NCBI GenBank assembly: GCA_002451065.1
Contig: DKBC01000270.1
Span: forward strand, 317 to 7,297
Length of the DNA stretch: 6,981 bases
Reading direction: 5' to 3'
DNA from: Betaproteobacteria bacterium UBA6910
GTDB lineage: Bacteria > Pseudomonadota > Gammaproteobacteria > Burkholderiales > UBA6910
The notes beneath the pieces were generated by a model. It searched no databases and was not told the DNA's origin. It saw only the letters and a list, made by a program, of their open reading frames with translations. Numbering within the stretch: position 1 is the stretch's first letter; each line of letters begins with the position of its first letter. Made by a program: the position numbers and the translations under genes. This document shows, in pieces, positions 1-6,981 of this stretch.

Positions 1-1104
1 GGGCCCTCGCTGCTCCCCCGGGCGGATGCCCTGTACGACTCTTCCTGCGTTCCCCACGATCAGCGCTGGAATCTTCCGCTGCCCGGGCTCGAGGCAACCC
101 TGGGCTACCTGGAACGCGTGCAGGAGGGGGTCCTGGCAAAGCTCGATGGCGCGGAGCCTTCGCCGGAGACCGCCTATTTTGTCCTGCTCTCGGTGTTTCA
201 CGAGGACATGCATAACGAGGCGTTTGCGTGCGCCGGCCAGTTGCTGGGGCACGGGCTGCCGGGAGCCGGAGGTGAGGCCCTCTCCTCGAACGGTGGGGTG
301 CTCGAAGGGGATGTCGCGATACCCGGCGGCGAGATGATGTTGGGCGCGATGTTGTGGGACGGGTTCGTGTTTGACAACGAAAAATGGGCGCATCCCGCGA
401 CCGTTAACCCATGCCGCATGGCGCGGGCGCCCGTCACGTTCCGCGATTTTGCGGCCTTTTGCGACGTCGACGGCTATCGGCGGCGGGAGTTTTGGTCCGA
501 ATCAGGCTGGCGCTGGCGCGAGCGCGCTGGCGCGAGCATGCCTGCCTACTGGTCGCGCAACGGCACCGCATGGGAGTGGCAATGGTTCGGGCGCCCTGCG
601 GCGCTGCCGCTCGACGCGCCGGTGATGTTCGTCAACTGGTTCGAGGCCGATGCCTATTGCCGCTGGGCTGGGCGAAGGCTGCCCACCGAGGCGGAATGGG
701 AGATGGCGGCCGCCACCCAGCCGAATCCGACCGACGGCAGGGTGGAGGGACGGCGTCGCTATCCTTGGGGCGAAGCGGTCCCCGGACCCGAACGGGCCAA
801 TTTGTACGGGAGCACCGGACGGCTCGCCGCCGTCGCCGCCTTCGCGGGCGGGGACAGCGCTTGGGGTTGCCGCCAGATGATGGGAAATGTCTGGGAATGG
901 ACCGGGAGCGACTTTCTCCCTTACCCCGGTTTCGTCGTGGATCCGTACCGCGACTATTCGGCCCCCTGGTACGGGAGCCACAAGGTGTTGCGCGGCGGCT
1001 GCTTCATGACCGCGCCGCGCCTGATGCGGAACACGCTGCGAAATTTCTACACGCCCGACCGCCGGGACGTCTTTGCCGGCTTCCGGACCTGTGCCCTCGA
1101 TTGA
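1..1104 (+). CDS. EgtB-family nonheme-iron sulfoxide/selenoxide synthase, SenA-like (5' end missing)
   Basis: The frame is open from the left edge to TGA at 1102-1104, giving 367 residues. EgtB proteins are roughly 420-450 aa, so the N-terminus lies outside the window. Residues 67-71 form HEDMH, the HxxxH iron-ligand pair of the DinB-like domain; the third ligand histidine should be upstream. The FGE-sulfatase (C-type lectin-like) domain follows, with VNWFEADAYCRWAGRRLPTE from residue 211, GNVWEW at 295-300 and VLRGG at 329-333. Family members join an oxidised sulfur or selenium donor to hercynine in the cytosol, making ergothioneine or selenoneine precursors. The ending NFYTPDRRDVFAGFR (348-362) matches, from memory, the EgtB-related/SenA group. 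Classical EgtB has a Trp-Asp pair where this protein has F349-Y350, so the donor may not be gamma-glutamylcysteine. No senB, egtD or other partner gene is visible. The TrmH-like gene follows after 10 bases. The superfamily is secure; the SenA assignment is tentative. Confidence 0.8.
   Translation, partial: GPSLLPRADALYDSSCVPHDQRWNLPLPGLEATLGYLERVQEGVLAKLDGAEPSPETAYFVLLSVFHEDMHNEAFACAGQLLGHGLPGAGGEALSSNGGVLEGDVAIPGGEMMLGAMLWDGFVFDNEKWAHPATVNPCRMARAPVTFRDFAAFCDVDGYRRREFWSESGWRWRERAGASMPAYWSRNGTAWEWQWFGRPAALPLDAPVMFVNWFEADAYCRWAGRRLPTEAEWEMAAATQPNPTDGRVEGRRRYPWGEAVPGPERANLYGSTGRLAAVAAFAGGDSAWGCRQMMGNVWEWTGSDFLPYPGFVVDPYRDYSAPWYGSHKVLRGGCFMTAPRLMRNTLRNFYTPDRRDVFAGFRTCALD
510..537 (+). repeat. Perfect 14-bp tandem repeat inside the EgtB-like gene
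   Basis: Positions 510-523 and 524-537 are identical (GCGCTGGCGCGAGC) and directly adjacent. The unit is not a multiple of three, so the two copies are read in different frames (W-R-W-R-E, then R-A-G-A-S). The reading frame and family motifs stay intact on both sides. Confidence 0.85.
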
Positions 1105-1114
1105 CGGCTCGGGC

Positions 1115-1906
1115 ATGAGGCGAATCGCTTCCCGGGCCAATCCTTTTTTCCGAACCCTGCAGGAGTTGGCGGAGTCCTCCCGGGCCCGGCGGGAGCAGGG
1201 CCTCACGCTGCTGGACGGCCTGCACCTGGTGGAAACCTACGCCGCTCGCGGCGGGCAGCCGCGCCACCTGGTGCTCAGCGCGTCGGGCGCTGCCCGGCCG
1301 GACATCTTGGCGGCATCGGCACGGTTTGGCGGCGCGGACACGGTGCTGCTGCCGGATGCCTTGTTTGGGCGCATCTCCCAGGTAACCCCGGAGGTAGGCA
1401 TTCTCGGCGTGATCCCGATCCCGCAATATGCGCCCGGCCCCGCGCCAGGCGTCGGGGTCCTGCTGGAGGATCTACAGGATCCGGGAAACGTGGGCTCCAT
1501 CCTGCGCACCGCGGCCGCGGCCGGGGTATCGCAGGTCTATCTTTCCGCCCAGTGCGCGGATCCCTGGTCCCCCAAGGTGTTGCGAGCCGGCGTGGGCGCG
1601 CATTTTTTTCTCACCCTCCATGGGCAGGCCGATCTGGTCGCCGTGGCCAAGGCCTGGCCCGGGACCGTGATTGCGATGGCGGCACACGCCCCGCGCTCGG
1701 TGTTCGAGGCCCCTTGGGAGAACTCCGTGGCATTCGTGATCGGCAACGAGGGAGCAGGCATCAGCGCCCCGCTGCTTGCCGCTGCCGACCAGACGGTACG
1801 AATCCCCATGCCCGGCGGGACGGAATCCCTCAACGCGGCGGCGGCAGCCGCGGTCTGTCTGTACGAGGCGGTAAGGCGGCGGCAAGGGCGAGCGGAAACT
1901 GGCTAG
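1115..1906 (+). CDS. TrmH/SpoU-family RNA 2'-O-ribose methyltransferase
   Basis: This 263-aa protein is a SAM-dependent SPOUT methyltransferase that should methylate a ribose 2'-OH in tRNA or rRNA; the target cannot be read from sequence. An N-terminal substrate-recognition region (about residues 1-100) begins MRRIASRANPFF and includes LLDGLHLVE, typical of TrmH/TsnR-like proteins. The trefoil-knot domain carries all three SpoU motifs: LEDLQDPGNVGSILR around N125, FVIGNEGAGIS around N211-E212, and IPMPGGTESLNAAAA around N240. The ATG at 1115 was chosen because the conserved N-terminus starts there. TTG at 1073 or GTG at 1091 would extend it into the upstream gene, and no strong Shine-Dalgarno sequence decides the matter. 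It lies 10 bases after the EgtB-like gene, so the two are probably co-transcribed, and it converges on ppsR with a 30-base gap. RlmB, TrmH and TsnR are possible specific identities, so no symbol is given. Confidence 0.9.
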   Translation: MRRIASRANPFFRTLQELAESSRARREQGLTLLDGLHLVETYAARGGQPRHLVLSASGAARPDILAASARFGGADTVLLPDALFGRISQVTPEVGILGVIPIPQYAPGPAPGVGVLLEDLQDPGNVGSILRTAAAAGVSQVYLSAQCADPWSPKVLRAGVGAHFFLTLHGQADLVAVAKAWPGTVIAMAAHAPRSVFEAPWENSVAFVIGNEGAGISAPLLAAADQTVRIPMPGGTESLNAAAAAAVCLYEAVRRRQGRAETG

Positions 1907-1936
1907 CCGAAGGTTCTCCGCCGTGGCAGCGGCCGG

Positions 1937-2761
1937 TCAGTAGATACGTCTCTGCAAACGGGCGTTATGCAGGATGGTGGTGGCCAGTTCTTCGATGGAC
2001 TTGTGGGTGGTGTCCAGGTAGGCGATCCCCTCCTGGCGCATCAGGGCTTCCGCCTCTCGTACCTCGAATTGGCAGTTGGCAAGGTTTGCGTAGCCGCTTC
2101 CCGGCCTGCGCTCGTTTCGGACCTGCATCAGCCGCTCCGGCTGAATGGTAAGCCCGTAAAGCTTGCCTTTAAGGTGCGAGAGCGACGCGGGCAGCCGCAT
2201 GGCGGCGAAGTCCTCCGGAACCAGGGGATAGTTGGCGGCCCTGACCCCGTACTGCAGCGCCAGGTAAAGACAGGTCGGGGTCTTTCCGCAGCGCGAGACA
2301 CCGACCAGCACCAAGTCGGCGTCGTTCAGGTCGCGGGTCGAGACCCCGTCATCGTGGCCCATGGCGAAGTTGATCGCCTCGATGCGCTCGTGGTAATTGA
2401 GGACATCGTGGGCGCTGTGGGTCCGTCCCACGGTATGGGAAGACCTCAGCCCCAGTTCGGATTCCAACGGCTGGATAAAGGTCTGGAAGCAGTCCAGATA
2501 ACAGGCATCCGCCCCGGCCAGGATGCGGCTCACCTCCGTGTCCACCAGTGTGCTGATGACCAGGGGCCTGGCGCCCTGGATCACGCCCCGTTCGTTGATC
2601 TGGGCGACCAGTTCGTGGGCCTTTTCGGGAGTGTCGATGAAGGGCACCGTGACCTCCTGGAAGGGCATGCCGTCGAACTGGGTCAGCAGGCTGTGGCCCA
2701 GCATCTCGGCGGTAATGCCCGTGCGGTCGGACACGAAGAACGCGGTGCGCTTGGGATGCAT
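1937..2761 (-). CDS. ppsR: PEP synthase regulatory protein PpsR (kinase/pyrophosphorylase, DUF299)
   Basis: The 274-aa protein matches the PpsR family along its whole length, from [19 protein letters not shown] near the N-terminus to the C-terminal [11 protein letters not shown]. The P-loop-like nucleotide-binding motif [10 protein letters not shown] covers about residues 154-163 (K160). Family members inactivate PEP synthase by ADP-dependent phosphorylation of a threonine near its catalytic histidine and reactivate it by Pi-dependent removal of that phosphate, releasing PPi. The expected substrate PpsA is encoded divergently 72 bases away and carries the target threonine, so this pairing is strongly supported. 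The ATG at 2759-2761 matches the conserved family N-terminus. The Shine-Dalgarno sequence is poor (GGCAGG, about three bases before ATG). A good promoter lies just upstream. The 3' end converges on the TrmH-like gene. Some annotations use the name PSRP or ydiA for the same family. Confidence 0.96.
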   Translation of the reverse strand: MHPKRTAFFVSDRTGITAEMLGHSLLTQFDGMPFQEVTVPFIDTPEKAHELVAQINERGVIQGARPLVISTLVDTEVSRILAGADACYLDCFQTFIQPLESELGLRSSHTVGRTHSAHDVLNYHERIEAINFAMGHDDGVSTRDLNDADLVLVGVSRCGKTPTCLYLALQYGVRAANYPLVPEDFAAMRLPASLSHLKGKLYGLTIQPERLMQVRNERRPGSGYANLANCQFEVREAEALMRQEGIAYLDTTHKSIEELATTILHNARLQRRIY

Positions 2762-2789
2762 CGGCCTGCCCGTGGAAGGGGGAGAAAGG

Positions 2790-2795
2790 TAAAAT
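2790..2795 (+). promoter_or_regulatory. Candidate -10 element for ppsA
   Basis: TAAAAT differs from the sigma70 -10 consensus at one base and sits in the only AT-rich island of the ppsR/ppsA spacer. It would give a ppsA leader of about 30 bases. No convincing -35 box lies 16-18 bases upstream (TGCCCG at 2767-2772), so an activator may be needed or the call may be wrong. It overlaps the -10 of the opposing ppsR promoter. Confidence 0.4.
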
Positions 2796-2819
2796 ACCCC
2801 GTTTCCTTCCGGGTCTCAA
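2791..2819 (-). promoter_or_regulatory. Likely sigma70 promoter for ppsR
   Basis: On the minus strand, TTGAGA (complement of 2814-2819; five of six matches to TTGACA) is followed after exactly 17 bases by TATTTT (complement of 2791-2796; four of six matches to TATAAT). A transcript would start near 2784, about 20-25 bases before the ppsR ATG. Found by eye. Confidence 0.55.
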
Positions 2820-2820
2820 C

Positions 2821-2826
2821 GAAAGG
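2821..2826 (+). promoter_or_regulatory. Shine-Dalgarno sequence of ppsA
   Basis: GAAAGG lies seven bases before the ATG at 2834. It fixes the ppsA start there, although the same frame stays open far upstream through the antisense strand of ppsR. Confidence 0.65.
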
Positions 2827-2833
2827 CGCAGCG

Positions 2834-5230
<2,397 letters not shown>

Positions 5231-5231
5231 A

Positions 5232-5245
5232 GGCGGTCAGCCGCC
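5232..5245. terminator. Short hairpin at the convergent ends of ppsA and the Crp/Fnr gene
   Basis: GGCGG (5232-5236) and CCGCC (5241-5245) form a perfect five-base-pair GC stem with a four-base loop, starting two bases after the ppsA stop codon. The regulator's stop codon (5237-5239) lies in the loop. There is no U-tract on the plus strand. On the minus strand the stem is followed by TTTA, a very weak one. It may act as a minimal bidirectional terminator or a 3'-end stabilising structure. Confidence 0.3.
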
Positions 5246-5896
5246 AGCGATGCGCCGCAGCCCGGCTGCGTCCAGCACTTCGATCTGTTCGCGGCCCAAG
5301 GCAACCAGGCCCTGCTCGGCGAAGTTCTTGAGGAGGCGGCTGATCATCTCGCGCACGCTTCCCAGGTCGTCCGCCAGGGATTGGTGGGTCGCGTGGATGA
5401 CGCGGCCGCGGGAAAGCAGCAGCGCCGCCAGGCGCTGGTCCAGCTTGCGGAAGGCCACTTCCTCCACCAATTGCATGAGTTCCGACAGGCGCTCGGAAAA
5501 CAGGCTGAAAACATACGCCCGGAACGGCTCCTGGGTCTCAAGCAGTTCCTCGAACACGGGCGGCGGGATGATCAGGAGCCGAAGCTCGGACTCGGCCACC
5601 CCACGGGCCGTGTAAAGAACCTTCCCGAGCAGGCAGCTCGAGGTGATGATGCAGCTTTCTCCGGGTGTGACCCGGTACAGCTGGAGCTCGCGGCCGTTGG
5701 GGGCGGTCTTGACCACCTTGATGGAACCCGAGAGCAGCATGGGAAACCCCTGGCACGCGCGGCGCTCGTCGAACACCACCGCACCCGCCGCCAGGGATAA
5801 CGGCTTGGCCTGCGCCAGCGTCTGCTCCGCCACGGCAGGCGGAACCGCTCCGAGGACGGGATAGAGTTTCAGGACCTGCGCAAGTGCCGACGACAT
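5237..5896 (-). CDS. Crp/Fnr-family transcriptional regulator with a Cys82/Cys88 pair
   Basis: This 219-aa protein has the Crp/Fnr plan. A cyclic-nucleotide-binding-like beta-barrel (about residues 12-115) contains LLSGSIKVVKTAPNGRELQLYRVTPGE. A long dimerisation helix (about 116-148) follows, then a C-terminal winged helix-turn-helix with THQSLADDLGSVREMISRLLK (170-190). It lacks an N-terminal FNR-type cysteine cluster. The sensor domain instead has ESCIITSSCLLG (C82 and C88, plus C48), so thiol or redox sensing is possible but unproven; the ligand is unknown. The ATG at 5896 was chosen because a family-like N-terminus starts there and a -10-like TATCAT lies just upstream. An in-frame ATG at 5950 would add 18 residues of unremarkable sequence. 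It converges on ppsA with a six-base gap and diverges from pyrG. Target genes cannot be inferred from the sequence. Confidence 0.92.
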   Translation of the reverse strand: MSSALAQVLKLYPVLGAVPPAVAEQTLAQAKPLSLAAGAVVFDERRACQGFPMLLSGSIKVVKTAPNGRELQLYRVTPGESCIITSSCLLGKVLYTARGVAESELRLLIIPPPVFEELLETQEPFRAYVFSLFSERLSELMQLVEEVAFRKLDQRLAALLLSRGRVIHATHQSLADDLGSVREMISRLLKNFAEQGLVALGREQIEVLDAAGLRRIAGG

Positions 5897-5919
5897 GGGA
5901 TTCGGGGCGATCGTTGACC

Positions 5920-6981
<1,062 letters not shown>

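Noticed and set aside
1073..1114. TTG start at 1073 for the TrmH-like gene, overlapping the EgtB-like gene by 32 bases
   Set aside because: The added residues do not resemble a family N-terminus. MRRIASRANPFF starting at 1115 does.
411..1118. A 235-aa plus-strand frame overlapping the EgtB-like gene
   Set aside because: It is an arginine-rich shadow frame. The overlapping frame carries clear EgtB/FGE motifs throughout.
1918..1932. Possible terminator hairpin (CCGC/GCGG) between the TrmH-like gene and ppsR
   Set aside because: It has only four base pairs, a seven-base loop and no T-run on either strand; this is expected by chance at this GC content.
1967..2833. A long plus-strand open frame through the antisense of ppsR, continuous with ppsA, which would give a protein of about 1,087 aa
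   Set aside because: The extension is the antisense of the well-conserved ppsR and resembles no PpsA N-terminus. The Shine-Dalgarno sequence and family similarity place the ppsA start at 2834.

Overview
The window is GC-rich, densely coding bacterial chromosome. Gene content and order suggest a betaproteobacterium or a close relative: a divergent ppsR/ppsA pair, a TrmH-type methyltransferase next to it, and pyrG nearby. This placement rests on recalled gene order and protein similarity, not on a search. I see no rRNA, tRNA, CRISPR array, insertion sequence or phage gene.

Layout. (1) Positions 1-1104 (+) hold the 3' part of a gene for a nonheme-iron sulfoxide/selenoxide synthase of the EgtB family. 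Its C-terminus resembles the EgtB-related/SenA (selenoneine synthase) branch more than classical EgtB. (2) Positions 1115-1906 (+) encode a TrmH/SpoU-family RNA 2'-O-methyltransferase, ten bases after the first gene and probably co-transcribed with it. (3) Positions 1937-2761 (-) encode PpsR, the bifunctional kinase/pyrophosphorylase that controls PEP synthase. (4) Positions 2834-5230 (+) encode PEP synthase PpsA, transcribed divergently from ppsR across a 72-base spacer in which the two likely -10 elements overlap. (5) Positions 5237-5896 (-) encode a Crp/Fnr-type regulator that converges on ppsA with only six bases between the stop codons. (6) Positions 5996 to the right edge (+) encode the N-terminal 60% or so of CTP synthase PyrG. 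This frame runs off the window with no stop, and its start codon lies so close to a -10 box that the mRNA may be leaderless.

How the genes work together. PpsA makes PEP from pyruvate and ATP for gluconeogenesis. PpsR switches it off by ADP-dependent phosphorylation of a threonine two residues before the catalytic histidine, and switches it on by phosphate-dependent dephosphorylation. Both the target threonine (T420) and the histidine (H422) are visible. The Crp/Fnr regulator sits between ppsA and pyrG but nothing in the sequence proves it controls either. Its Cys82/Cys88 pair makes redox or thiol sensing a reasonable guess. Most of the window is ordinary housekeeping. The least ordinary items are the EgtB/SenA-like gene beside trmH, the possibly leaderless pyrG, and the cysteine-bearing Crp/Fnr protein.
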